Shown: in pieces, positions 33,189 to 41,788 of the stretch
Numbering within the stretch: the stretch's first letter is position 1
How the letters are laid out: every line of letters begins with the position of its first letter
DNA from: Argonema antarcticum A004/B2
GTDB lineage: Bacteria; Cyanobacteriota; Cyanobacteriia; Cyanobacteriales; Aerosakkonemataceae
Reading direction: 5' to 3'
Length of the DNA: 64,000 bases
Assembly: GCF_023333585.1 (NCBI RefSeq)
Contig: NZ_JAIQZN010000034.1
Coordinates: 1 to 64,000 of the forward strand
The notes under the pieces: model-generated
Databases searched by the model: none
The model's input: the letters and a program-made list of their open reading frames with translations, nothing else
Told to the model about the DNA's origin: nothing
Program-made: the position numbers and the translations under genes

Positions 33189-34475
33189 TTACTTAACAGC
33201 CTGTGTAGCAGCCCACGCCCCAAGTTTAATAGGAGATTGTAGTGATGGGTTGAAATACGGCGAAGGAAGGATTTTTCCACTTCGCTCAATGGCTTCTTTG
33301 ATGTTATTGAGAATTTCTCCACTTGCGATATTAGAGGCATTTTGCAATGCCAAAACTCCGACCTGCCGACCAAACTCGCTAGGTGGTTCTAATATTTTAC
33401 CATCCGGTTTCAAAGTTAGGATATCTTCATAAATAGTGATACCAAAACGGTTTGTAAATTTACGTTCCTGCCATCGTTCAATATTAAAGCCAGCGCCTCC
33501 AACAGCACAAAGAGCCAGTAAATGACTGTTATTGAAAGCTATTCCTCGAACTCTGGACTCTCGACCCATGACAAAAATCGCTGTTCCATCTGGATGCAGA
33601 ATCCGCCGAAGCTCGGCTAATACTAGCATCAAGTCTATACAGAATTGTACCGGAGTCATAAAACGATTTCCACGGTGCTTTCGATTCGATCCCATTTCTG
33701 ACGGGGCAATGTCAAGTAAATGCCACCCCAACATCTCCATTGCTTTACGGTAGTTCTGATGATAGTTAAAAACATTTATGTAGGGTGGCGAACTTATTAC
33801 TAAGTCTACACTTTTTTCAGGTAAAGGTAATCCCCGCGCATCACTCATAAAAACATGGCAAGGGCGAGAAGTAAATGAAAGATTGCTTACAATGGCGCGG
33901 TTGCGTTCGTAGCTTGATTCAAAATTTTCCCCTGTAAGAACGTCGCCATTTCCCATAGCCAGCGTAACGGTCGTTAATAGCAAAGAGTGTAACATCTCAT
34001 CACTGGCTGCTTCGTTCAGTAATCGCAGAGATGCTTTTTTGATTGAGTCATTTGGCGGTTGGTTTTTCGGTATTCTAAAGAGACTTGGGGGGAGATAGTC
34101 GCCAATATGCTTTTCAATTAGTTCTTCGGCAACAGTAAATATACGCCTGCGTAACAGAATGTTTATATTAGCAAATTTTGCCTGTCTTGCGAACAAAATA
34201 GCAGCAGGATTAATATCGCTTCCATAACACTTAAGACCCCGGCGGCTTGCTTCAAAAATGGTTGTTCCGCTACCGACAAATGGATCGATAACTACAGTAT
34301 CGTCTTGAGCGTAGGCATCCAGAATAAGGTCAACTAAACCAGGGGAAAACTGGCCTCTCCAAGGATAGAAACTTGTTCGCTCCCTATCCAGAAGATCGAG
34401 TTTGTTTTGAGGCATAAAATGCCTATCGATTGGAAATGATGCAATTTTTTCAGCTAGGTGGTTCAAATAAAACAT
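33189..34475 (-). CDS. DNA methyltransferase of a type II restriction-modification pair
   Basis: 428 aa from the ATG at 34475 (MFYLNHLAEKIASF), 4 nt after the endonuclease stop. A longer frame from 34529 overlaps the endonuclease gene by 50 bp and is less likely. SAM-binding motif I is DPFVGSGTT at residues 64-72, and catalytic motif IV is SSPPY at 228-232, so it is an amino-methyltransferase (N6-adenine or N4-cytosine type) with motif I before motif IV. It protects the sites cut by the co-encoded endonuclease. The recognition sequence cannot be read from the protein, and a target-recognition region probably lies in the long 75-225 spacer. Confidence 0.88.
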   Translation of the reverse strand: MFYLNHLAEKIASFPIDRHFMPQNKLDLLDRERTSFYPWRGQFSPGLVDLILDAYAQDDTVVIDPFVGSGTTIFEASRRGLKCYGSDINPAAILFARQAKFANINILLRRRIFTVAEELIEKHIGDYLPPSLFRIPKNQPPNDSIKKASLRLLNEAASDEMLHSLLLTTVTLAMGNGDVLTGENFESSYERNRAIVSNLSFTSRPCHVFMSDARGLPLPEKSVDLVISSPPYINVFNYHQNYRKAMEMLGWHLLDIAPSEMGSNRKHRGNRFMTPVQFCIDLMLVLAELRRILHPDGTAIFVMGRESRVRGIAFNNSHLLALCAVGGAGFNIERWQERKFTNRFGITIYEDILTLKPDGKILEPPSEFGRQVGVLALQNASNIASGEILNNIKEAIERSGKILPSPYFNPSLQSPIKLGAWAATQAVK

Positions 34476-34479
34476 AATT

Positions 34480-35466
34480 TTAGAAGTAGCCTCTAGCCAA
34501 GACTTCATCCTCTTGTAAGACGGTTGCACCGAACAGATTCCTCATATGATTGACGAAGCGCAAAACCCTGTCTTCACGTATTGGATTACTAAGAAGAAAC
34601 TCTCGATGCGAGTTTCGTTGCTTTTTTCGATCGCTGGATTTTGCGAACTTGTTGCGAACATCCGATGCCAACCTTTTGCCCCGGAGAATAATCACCTCAT
34701 CAATGTTGGTATCGGCGGTGCTTATTGGTGGCATATCTAACCACTCGCAAAGAATATAGTAGCGCGAACCCGGAAACGCCATCTTTAGGTCGCGGGCAGT
34801 GCCTAGCAACCCTGGAAACATTGTACTATCTAGGTTAGTTTTGCACTCCGCAGCAAGAAACGCAAAATATATTTTAAGGGTCACGGTGTCATTTGCCGGA
34901 AATTTTTCGTCAAAAGAAGACTTTAGGTAGGCCGTGCGACCTACTGTAAAATCCTGATTCTTCTTGCGAATCTGAAGACCAGCACCCTTTTGTGGCGCAG
35001 TGAGAGTGGTTGTAAAGTAAGCGCCTGCAAAAGTTGTGCGCGGGCCGGTTATGTAAATCTGCCCTTTCAAGGCAGGGATTATGGCAGGGTCAACTAATCG
35101 AGGTAAGAACTCTTCAAGAATCGAGTTGTCCAGCTTTAGTTGTCCTCGCTGACGGTAGAGGAAATCTGCCTCGCTGTCCCAAATAAGTTCAACCTCAACA
35201 AACGTTTTGTAGTCGTTAAGGGTATTCACCAAAGCCTTAACCTTTTCGTCACCCTCAGAAGTGATTCCATCCATAGATTTAATCCATTCTCGGTACTTCG
35301 CAATCGTGTTTTGAACGCTCTCCTTATCTGCCTGTGGAAGCTTCTGATTACTTAAAAGCTTTTGAAGTTTGTCATAATGAGGTGTGCGACTATCTGGTTG
35401 GACAGGCAAAAGGTCTTTTTCTTCACTCTTTAGGTCTTCTTCGGTGATAGAATTAAGTTCTTCCAT
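34480..35466 (-). CDS. Bpu10I-like type II restriction endonuclease
   Basis: A 328-aa protein resembling the Bpu10I family of restriction endonucleases. A PD-(D/E)xK-type active site is likely at AAECKTNLD (Glu207-Cys-Lys209). Family-like segments include FAGAYFTTTLTAPQKGAGLQ, TARDLKMAFPGSRYYILCEW and IDEVIILRGKRLASDVRNKF. The N-terminal part is helical (about 1-100). Bpu10I itself cuts an asymmetric 7-bp site with two different subunits; only one subunit gene is seen here, so the partner is elsewhere, absent, or this homologue acts alone. It is cotranscribed with, and upstream of, the methyltransferase gene with a 4-nt gap. Confidence 0.78.
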   Translation of the reverse strand: MEELNSITEEDLKSEEKDLLPVQPDSRTPHYDKLQKLLSNQKLPQADKESVQNTIAKYREWIKSMDGITSEGDEKVKALVNTLNDYKTFVEVELIWDSEADFLYRQRGQLKLDNSILEEFLPRLVDPAIIPALKGQIYITGPRTTFAGAYFTTTLTAPQKGAGLQIRKKNQDFTVGRTAYLKSSFDEKFPANDTVTLKIYFAFLAAECKTNLDSTMFPGLLGTARDLKMAFPGSRYYILCEWLDMPPISTADTNIDEVIILRGKRLASDVRNKFAKSSDRKKQRNSHREFLLSNPIREDRVLRFVNHMRNLFGATVLQEDEVLARGYF

Positions 35467-35547
35467 GTAATTCGTTTTTCATAAGATAAAATGAATTTGC
35501 AGAGGTAGTGTTCCTAATAAACTTTAGCACTAAAACATACTTTGCTT

Positions 35548-36330
35548 ATGGCCGATCCATTAATCGAACTGAAGGGAATTAGCAAGTCCTTTGGTGACAC
35601 TGTAGTACTAGATGAAGTCGATCTGAAGATTTACCAAGGCGAAGCACTGGGTATTATTGGCCCTTCCGGTACGGGAAAATCGACGATTCTGCGGATAATT
35701 TCTGGATTGTTGGCTGCCGATGCAGGCGAAATTTATATTCAGGGACAAAAGCGGCTGGGGTTAGTCGAGGATGCAGTAGATCCGATCGGGATCGGGATGG
35801 TGTTCCAGCAGGCGGCTTTGTTCGACTCGCTGACAGTGGAGGAAAACGTCGGCTTTGTGCTTTTTCAACATTCTAAACTGCCGCGCCACATAATTCGAGA
35901 ACTTGTCAACCAAAAGCTGGAGATGGTAGGGTTACCAAGGATTGGCGATCGCTATCCGTCTCAGTTGTCTGGCGGGATGCGTAAGCGGGTGAGTTTTGCG
36001 CGTGCGATTATGTCAAATCCAGAAAATTCTCAAGATACCCCAGAAGTTTTGCTGTACGATGAGCCTACAGCCGGATTAGACCCAATTGCTTCAACGGTGA
36101 TTGAGGATTTAATCCGCCAGTTGCAGTGTCAGGACGGCGGTTGTGGCACTTATGCGATCGTCACCCACCAAGATAGCACCATCCGTCGCACTGCCGATCG
36201 AATTGTCTGCCTCTACCGGGGTAAAGTGCAGTGGGAGGGTAGCATCCGGGAGATCGATACGACCGAAAATCCTTTAATACGGCAATTTTTTAGCGGTAGC
36301 GTAGAGGGACCGATTCAAGTAATCGGTTAA
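35548..36330 (+). CDS. ABC transporter ATPase, MlaF-type (lipid/organic solvent transport)
   Basis: 260 aa from the ATG at 35548; an upstream in-frame TTG at 35542 is less likely. It has Walker A GPSGTGKST, Q-loop MVFQQAALFDSLTVEENVGF (characteristic of the MlaF/TrgD3 group), signature LSGGMRKRVSFARAI, Walker B VLLYDEPTAGLDP and H-loop VTHQDS. MlaF proteins power transport of phospholipids or hydrophobic compounds between the membranes together with the MlaE permease and an MCE protein. The MCE gene follows about 260 bp downstream on the same strand; no MlaE-type permease gene is present. In cyanobacteria and chloroplasts the equivalent set is TGD1-2-3. Confidence 0.9.
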   Translation: MADPLIELKGISKSFGDTVVLDEVDLKIYQGEALGIIGPSGTGKSTILRIISGLLAADAGEIYIQGQKRLGLVEDAVDPIGIGMVFQQAALFDSLTVEENVGFVLFQHSKLPRHIIRELVNQKLEMVGLPRIGDRYPSQLSGGMRKRVSFARAIMSNPENSQDTPEVLLYDEPTAGLDPIASTVIEDLIRQLQCQDGGCGTYAIVTHQDSTIRRTADRIVCLYRGKVQWEGSIREIDTTENPLIRQFFSGSVEGPIQVIG

Positions 36331-36352
36331 GATAACTCTGGACAAGTCAATT

Positions 36353-36380
36353 TGGGATTTGGGATTTGGGATTTGGGATT
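36353..36380. repeat. GGGATTT heptanucleotide repeat
   Basis: Four units of the TTTGGGA type just after the MlaF-type gene. A related AAATCTA heptad array lies at 36548-36575 just before the MCE gene. Confidence 0.75.
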
Positions 36381-36431
36381 AAAGAATATTCGCCAACTGC
36401 GACAGTCTTTGGTTCTTACAAGCCTTCAAAT

Positions 36432-36547
36432 CTATAGCTAGGGACTAGGGACTAGGGGCTAGGGGCTAGGGGCTAGGGAAGAAGAGTTTAGAATCCGCCA
36501 ACGTTTCAGCAATTCAGAATGTCCTAACCGCCTTGGCGGTTGCTATA
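36432..36547 (-). repeat. Dispersed TATAGCAA...CTAGCTATA repeat, copy C
   Basis: On the minus strand it reads TATAGCAACCGCCAAGGCGG, TTAGGACATTCTGAATTGCT, and a run of six CCCTAG units ending CTAGCTATAG. It occupies most of the gap between the MlaF-type and MCE genes. Confidence 0.85.
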
Positions 36548-36589
36548 AAATCTAAAATCTAAAATCTAAAATCGGCTGGGGAGGAGGAA

Positions 36590-38200
36590 ATGCGATCGCG
36601 AACAGTTCGAGAAGGATCTGTTGGTCTGTTGTTCTTACTGGGAATTGGCGTATTTGGTGCATTGTTTTTGTGGTTGCGAGGGACATATTTTGGCGATCGG
36701 ACTTACAAAGCTATAGTTGAATTCGCGAATGCAGCGGGTATGCAAATAGGGACGCCAGTGCGGTATCGTGGCGTCGCCGTTGGCAAAGTTACAAACATCA
36801 AAGCAGGTGCAAATGGAGTTGAAGTTGAGATTGAAATTACTCAACCAGATTTGGCAATCCCTCGCGATGTTGCAGTAGAAGCCAACCAGTCAGGTTTAAT
36901 TAGCGAAAACACGATCGACATCATACCGACAAACTCCGTACCGCTAAATCTCCAAGGCGCTAACCCATTAGACCCCAACTGCAAAGACAGCAACCTGATT
37001 ATTTGTAATAACGCACGTTTGCAAGGTCAAGTTGGCATCAGCCTCGACGAATTTATTCGCGTCGCCGTTCGCTTTGCTAAAGTGTACAGCGATACCAAGT
37101 TTTTTGATAACATCAACTCAGCAGTTGAAAACACATCAGTTGCGGCGCAGGGAATCACCCAAGTAACACGGGAACTCTCCGCTTTGCTCGGATCGGTAAA
37201 GCAAGATTTAAGAAACGTATCGGCAGCTGCAAATGCCGTTAATCAGACTGCCAACAAATTCGGAGGAACAGCCGACAAACTTAATCAAACTATTGTCGGA
37301 TTCGGAGAAACTCCTGACCGACTTAATCAAACTATTGCCAAATTTGGAGGAACCGCCGATCGACTTAATCAAACTATTGACAAATTCGGAGGAACTGCTG
37401 GTAAACTTAATCAAACTGCTGATAAATTTGCGATAACTGCCAATCAAATTAATGGCACTGTTAATCAAACTGCCAATCGATTTAATGTAACTGCCGACAA
37501 ATTTGGTCGCGTTGCCGATCGAGTTTCTGTAACTGTCGATCGACTTGATTCAACCGCTACTAGAACTGCCAATAAATTCGGTACAACAGCCGATGAATTG
37601 CGTTTAACAGCTACTCAAGCCAGCGGTTTAGTAACCAACCTCAATAATCTAATTACAGCCAATCAAGCTACCCTCGTTAACACGCTAAATAATCTCAGCC
37701 AAACGAGCGAGCAACTTCGCGTTACAGTTGCCAATTTAGCGCCTGCGATCGATCGCGTCACCCAAGGAGAATTGATCCATAACTTAGAAACTCTATCTGC
37801 CAATGCTGCACAAGCTTCAGCCAACTTACGTGACGTTTCTAATTCTCTCAATAGTCCGACAAATTTGCTAGTGCTGCAACAAACTTTAGATTCGGCTCGC
37901 GTCACGTTTCAAAATGCACAAAAAATCACATCTGACCTAGATGAGTTGACAGGCGATCCAGCTTTCCGCAATAATCTACGCAATTTGGTTAATGGATTGA
38001 GTGGTTTGGTATCTTCGACAGAGCAACTACAGCAGCAAGTTGAAGTAGCGCAGTTCTTGACTCCTATGGCGGAAGCAACGAAGATGCAGATTCCTGAAAT
38101 AACTGGTCATATAAATTCCGCTTCTGCTAACCATTCACCTATACCGATCCCAACCCCGATTGCTGAAAATAAGCTAAATAAATTAGGCAATAGGCGCTAG
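36590..38200 (+). CDS. MCE-domain protein (MlaD/TGD2-like) with repeated coiled region
   Basis: A 536-aa inner-membrane-anchored periplasmic protein. One N-terminal transmembrane helix (about 10-30: GLLFLLGIGVFGALFLWLRG) is followed by an MCE domain at about 35-130 (GMQIGTPVRYRGVAVGKVTN, NQSGLISENTIDIIP), then a long helical region. MCE proteins form ring-shaped lipid shuttles between inner and outer membrane (MlaD, TGD2). Residues about 223-300 contain at least four tandem 14-residue units of the KFGGTADRLNQTID type, probably extending a coiled tube. The start is supported by GGAGGAGGAA 5 bp upstream. It is the partner of the ATPase encoded upstream. Confidence 0.9.
   Translation: MRSRTVREGSVGLLFLLGIGVFGALFLWLRGTYFGDRTYKAIVEFANAAGMQIGTPVRYRGVAVGKVTNIKAGANGVEVEIEITQPDLAIPRDVAVEANQSGLISENTIDIIPTNSVPLNLQGANPLDPNCKDSNLIICNNARLQGQVGISLDEFIRVAVRFAKVYSDTKFFDNINSAVENTSVAAQGITQVTRELSALLGSVKQDLRNVSAAANAVNQTANKFGGTADKLNQTIVGFGETPDRLNQTIAKFGGTADRLNQTIDKFGGTAGKLNQTADKFAITANQINGTVNQTANRFNVTADKFGRVADRVSVTVDRLDSTATRTANKFGTTADELRLTATQASGLVTNLNNLITANQATLVNTLNNLSQTSEQLRVTVANLAPAIDRVTQGELIHNLETLSANAAQASANLRDVSNSLNSPTNLLVLQQTLDSARVTFQNAQKITSDLDELTGDPAFRNNLRNLVNGLSGLVSSTEQLQQQVEVAQFLTPMAEATKMQIPEITGHINSASANHSPIPIPTPIAENKLNKLGNRR
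37256..37435 (+). repeat. 42-bp tandem repeat within the MCE gene
   Basis: Units of 42 bp beginning AAATTCGGAGGAAC start at 37256, 37298, 37340 and 37382, with a decayed fifth copy. They code for the 14-residue repeats of the MCE protein. Multiples of three keep the frame, so unit number can vary without inactivating the gene. Confidence 0.85.
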
Positions 38201-38263
38201 CTTGTCTGAAAATAAAACGTTTTTAAAGTACTATAAATTTAGGCGTAATTGGAAGTGCGATCA

Positions 38264-40507
38264 ATGGAAAAGCAACAATTTAGCCCCGTAATCCAGCCTT
38301 TAAATCACCGTCAAGTTCGTCAGCAAATTGCCGAACAATGGCTCAGCATACCACCAGAGCAACTTGCAACTGCATACTCCGGCGATACGGGTAAGGCGCA
38401 CCAAGCGCTACTGAATAGCGGCATCAAAGATGAACCTCTAAACGATACGGAGCAGATTTTTGTCGAGCGGTTAGCGGCACAGATTGCCAGAGGCTTTGAT
38501 GACCCCAAAGCCATCAACTATTTACTAGCCGCCATGCTATACCGCCGTGCCGACCAATTGCCGTTGCAGTATGAATCTGCCTATATTATCCCCAGTTGGT
38601 TTTTTAATGACTATCTAAAGTTTATGCTCTCATCTCCGAGCTATTTCCACGACATTGGAGAGGTAGAAGATTACTATAAACATATGCAGCAATTCTTAGA
38701 TTTTGTGCATACAAATATATTCAGCAATCGTAATTCAAAATACTGGCAAAATATAGCTTTAGTTTTAGTTCAAAATGCCAACTTTATCCACCTTTATTTT
38801 AGCATTATAAATTTGAAGGACATTTACACTAAACGAGCAGATATCATCGAATTTACTTTAAAAAATTTGGGTCATCAGATTGATTACATTTTTCCTGATA
38901 GACCCTCACATAGAAACAAAATTTGCTTGGGAATTTTAAATTTTAATTTCACTCCCCACACAGAGACTTTCGCGACGCTTCCTATTTTTGAGTATCTAAA
39001 CAGAGAGAAATTTGAAATTATTCTCTATGCCATTAATGTAAACAATCATCCACTAGATTTGTATTGTCAGAATTGTGCTGATCAATTGGTTAAACTACCT
39101 AAAAATCTGCCAGATTGTGTACGGAGAATACGCGCTGATGACTTGGATATTCTACTGATTGGAACCAATGTGACTGCTGTTACTAACAATATTACTCTAT
39201 TAGCAATACATCGATTGGCACGGGTACAGGTTACATCTGTGTCTTCTCCTGTAACCACAGGAATGCGAAATATTGACTATTACATTTCTGGGGATTTAAC
39301 AGAATATGTACAGGATGCACAACAGCAATATCGGGAGCAAATACTAACCATTGATGGAACAGCCCATTGTTTCAGTTATACTATGGAAAATGAAGCTTAT
39401 CCAAGTAGATGCAACAGAGAAACTATAGGTATTCCAGAACAATCTCTGGTGTTTATTTCCTCTGCTAGTTTTTATAAAATTATTCCAGAGTTGAGGCAAA
39501 CTTGGGCTAAAATTCTAGCAGCAGTCCCTAATTCTGTGTTGTGCTTATTTCCGTTTAATCCTAGTTGGAATAACTCTTATCCTAAAACACAGTTTATAGA
39601 TTGGATGCGTTCTGTATTTGCAAAGTATGGCGTTGAAAAAGACCGTTTGATCTTTGTCGATGCGCTGCCAAATCGTGCGGAACTTAAAAAATTCTTAAAA
39701 GTTGGAGATATCTATTTAGATTCATACCCATACACTGGCTCTACTTCACTCGTCGATCCCTTAGAGATAGGTTTACCCACTATTGTCATGGATGGTAGCT
39801 CTTTCGGTAACTCGTTACGCTCCAGACAAGCGGCAGCACTACTGCGAGAGTTGCAAATACCAGATTTAATTGCAGATAGCGAAGAAGCTTATATCAAGTT
39901 AGCCATTAACCTCGCCACTAATCCAGAATTGCGAGAGGTTTATCGAGAGCAAATTACGCAAAAAATGCAGAGAAAACCCAGATTTTTGGATAGTCGTTCC
40001 TACTCCAATAGAATCGGAACCGCATTTGAAAAGTTGTTCCAAGAGTGGCAAAGGTTAGATACAGAAAAACAAGCATCTCTAACGAATCAAAGCGCTGCTA
40101 ATGAATTGCAGGAAAAACCGATCGATTCACCCCAGTTTCTGAATTTGCTAAGTGGCTGTGTGAACCTCTACGAAATCGATCCATCCGATGAATCGGTATT
40201 AGCTGAATTACGCTTGATTAGGAAACGGATAGCTGATTTTTGGTTGAATGCAGCAGTTGAAGAACTGGAAAGTCTCTACTTGGGAAATGTGGGTAAAGCT
40301 CATCAAATTTTGCTCAATAGTGGGTTTAAAGAGGAACAACTAACTGAAGCAGAACAGACTTTTGTAGATGAATTAGCAGCAAACCGGGCAAAAAGATTTG
40401 ACGCTCCGAAAGATATCAATTACAGACTGGCGGCTATGCTGTATTGCCGTGGTAATCAATTGCTCTTGGAAGCGAATGGCACTTGCTTCTCTGAGTGGTT
40501 AGAATGA
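38264..40507 (+). CDS. GT41-like (O-GlcNAc transferase C-terminal domain) protein with duplicated end modules
   Basis: 747 aa from the ATG at 38264. The central part (about 220-600) resembles the SPY/OGT C-terminal glycosyltransferase domain: ILNFNFTPHTETFATLPIFE, ADDLDILLIGTN, LARVQVTSVSSPVTTGMRNI, LEQ-like RLIFVDALPNRAE, and the donor-binding segment DSYPYTGSTSLVDPLEIGLP. It should transfer a sugar from a UDP-sugar to a protein or glycan. An N-terminal module (about 15-105: LATAYSGDTGKAHQALLNSG, then INYLLAAMLYRR) is repeated at the C-terminus (about 640-745: LESLYLGNVGKAHQILLNSG, then INYRLAAMLYCR). The second copy stops early, which suggests that a longer tandem gene was truncated or that the gene arose by duplication. 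Confidence 0.75.
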   Translation: MEKQQFSPVIQPLNHRQVRQQIAEQWLSIPPEQLATAYSGDTGKAHQALLNSGIKDEPLNDTEQIFVERLAAQIARGFDDPKAINYLLAAMLYRRADQLPLQYESAYIIPSWFFNDYLKFMLSSPSYFHDIGEVEDYYKHMQQFLDFVHTNIFSNRNSKYWQNIALVLVQNANFIHLYFSIINLKDIYTKRADIIEFTLKNLGHQIDYIFPDRPSHRNKICLGILNFNFTPHTETFATLPIFEYLNREKFEIILYAINVNNHPLDLYCQNCADQLVKLPKNLPDCVRRIRADDLDILLIGTNVTAVTNNITLLAIHRLARVQVTSVSSPVTTGMRNIDYYISGDLTEYVQDAQQQYREQILTIDGTAHCFSYTMENEAYPSRCNRETIGIPEQSLVFISSASFYKIIPELRQTWAKILAAVPNSVLCLFPFNPSWNNSYPKTQFIDWMRSVFAKYGVEKDRLIFVDALPNRAELKKFLKVGDIYLDSYPYTGSTSLVDPLEIGLPTIVMDGSSFGNSLRSRQAAALLRELQIPDLIADSEEAYIKLAINLATNPELREVYREQITQKMQRKPRFLDSRSYSNRIGTAFEKLFQEWQRLDTEKQASLTNQSAANELQEKPIDSPQFLNLLSGCVNLYEIDPSDESVLAELRLIRKRIADFWLNAAVEELESLYLGNVGKAHQILLNSGFKEEQLTEAEQTFVDELAANRAKRFDAPKDINYRLAAMLYCRGNQLLLEANGTCFSEWLE

Positions 40508-40860
40508 TACCAGAATTTGATGGAGGATTATGCCCAATCCTCGGTGTCGCTATTTCGAGTTTTATAACCCACATTCCGCAGATCTGACTCATCTTACTAA
40601 TATTTTTGAAAAATCCAAGCCAGAAAAACTTTTCTAGCCTAAGTTTTTCGCCTTTGGCTTCTACTATTCGGTCAATAAGTAGATAATATCTAAAGTTAAC
40701 ACCACTTTTTTTAAACTTAGACGCACTCTCTCAATTAATTAGACAATTTATTCAAACAAATCGATATAATCCTAGCCAATCCAACAATTCGATTGACCTA
40801 GAATTCCTTTTATTAATAAAAAGTATCATCTAAATAAGTCGAATACTCATCATTAAATAA

Positions 40861-41622
40861 TTAGATAATACTCACCACAACCTTTCCTAAATAATAGAGA
40901 ATTTTCTGATGCTCCTCAGTTAAATTACTCACCTGCTTCTCTCCATTGACTATTATCAAATGTACCGCCTGAAACACCTGAAATACCCAGCGCATTGTCG
41001 GTCTATTTGTTAATTTATTTACCTGATTTTTAATCCCACTTCCAGATGATTCTAATTCTGGCCTTAGCTTTCTTTGTGCTAAAGTATAGACCAATAAACA
41101 AAGTCCCATTATCATCGCAATTGCTTCCACTAATTCTCCGGATTGATTAGCTGGGTTTACTTCTTTTTCTCCTCCGGTATTTTCGTCCTCTCCATGTACA
41201 TACATTGAACTCCCATCTAAATGAATACTATTCATTTTTACTTGAAATTTCTGGGCGGCTTTCAGGGCGATTGCTGTAAATAATTTTGTGGTTCCGGCTT
41301 GATAATATTTATCTAGTGTTCTGGCTAGTCGGTCATCGTTTAAGTGTGATGGTAAAACTCCTTCTCCTATTAGATGTTCTGTTGCTTTTCCTCCGAAAAA
41401 TTTTTCAAATAGGTATAATGGGGCGCTCAAAAATCCTAATCCATTCAAAATCATCGCTTTCATTACTTGTCCAGGAGTTAAGGTTTCTTTTGTTTTTATT
41501 CCCACTTTTTTATTAACTTCTTCTACCAGTTCCATTTCATCTATTATTCCGGCTATTATGACTAAATGGTCGATATTTAGGACTTTTATGGCTAAGGCGG
41601 ACTCTTTCATAGTTTTTCTCAA
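40861..41622 (-). pseudogene. IS1634-type transposase, in-frame internal deletion (253 codons)
   Basis: The N-terminal part is typical of IS1634/DUF4277 transposases (LNIDHLVIIAGIIDEMELVE, LTPGQVMKAMILNGLGFLSA, then IHLDGSSMYVHGE with the first catalytic Asp). After about residue 160 (NPANQSG) the sequence jumps to the C-terminal part (LVEAIAMIMGLCLLVYTLAQ, RWVFQVFQAVHLI). The middle, some 300 residues carrying the second catalytic Asp, is missing, yet the frame is maintained. Family length is about 550-600 aa. It cannot be an active transposase. Confidence 0.8.
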
Positions 41623-41658
41623 AAGTGTTGCTGACTCTATTATTTTAGCTTAAAAAAC

Positions 41659-41689
41659 CCTGAAATGATTGCTAGGCAATCATTTCAGG
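41659..41689. repeat. Perfect 14-bp-stem hairpin near the IS end
   Basis: CCTGAAATGATTGC, loop TAG, GCAATCATTTCAGG. It lies just upstream of the transposase start inside the element and may block read-through into the transposase gene. Confidence 0.85.
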
Positions 41690-41788
41690 CTATGGTTCGG
41701 CGAAATTCTAAATAATTAAATTGGCCTTAATATCTGCGGAATGTGGGGTTAAAAGTGTATGATCTGCAAATAATAGCCATATTCAGAT

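Larger units (their letters stand above)
40568..41747 (-). mobile_element. Internally deleted IS1634-type element with intact 16-bp terminal inverted repeats
   Basis: CCCACATTCCGCAGAT at 40568-40583 and its exact reverse complement at 41732-41747 bound a 1180-bp element. It contains a shortened transposase gene and a hairpin (41659-41689). Full-length IS1634-type elements are around 2 kb. No convincing target-site duplication is visible. The 40584-40860 part is A/T-rich and non-coding. Confidence 0.75.

Noticed and set aside
34476-34529. Longer start for the methyltransferase
   Set aside because: It would overlap the endonuclease gene by 50 bp and adds residues outside the conserved domain; the ATG at 34475 lies 4 nt after the endonuclease stop.
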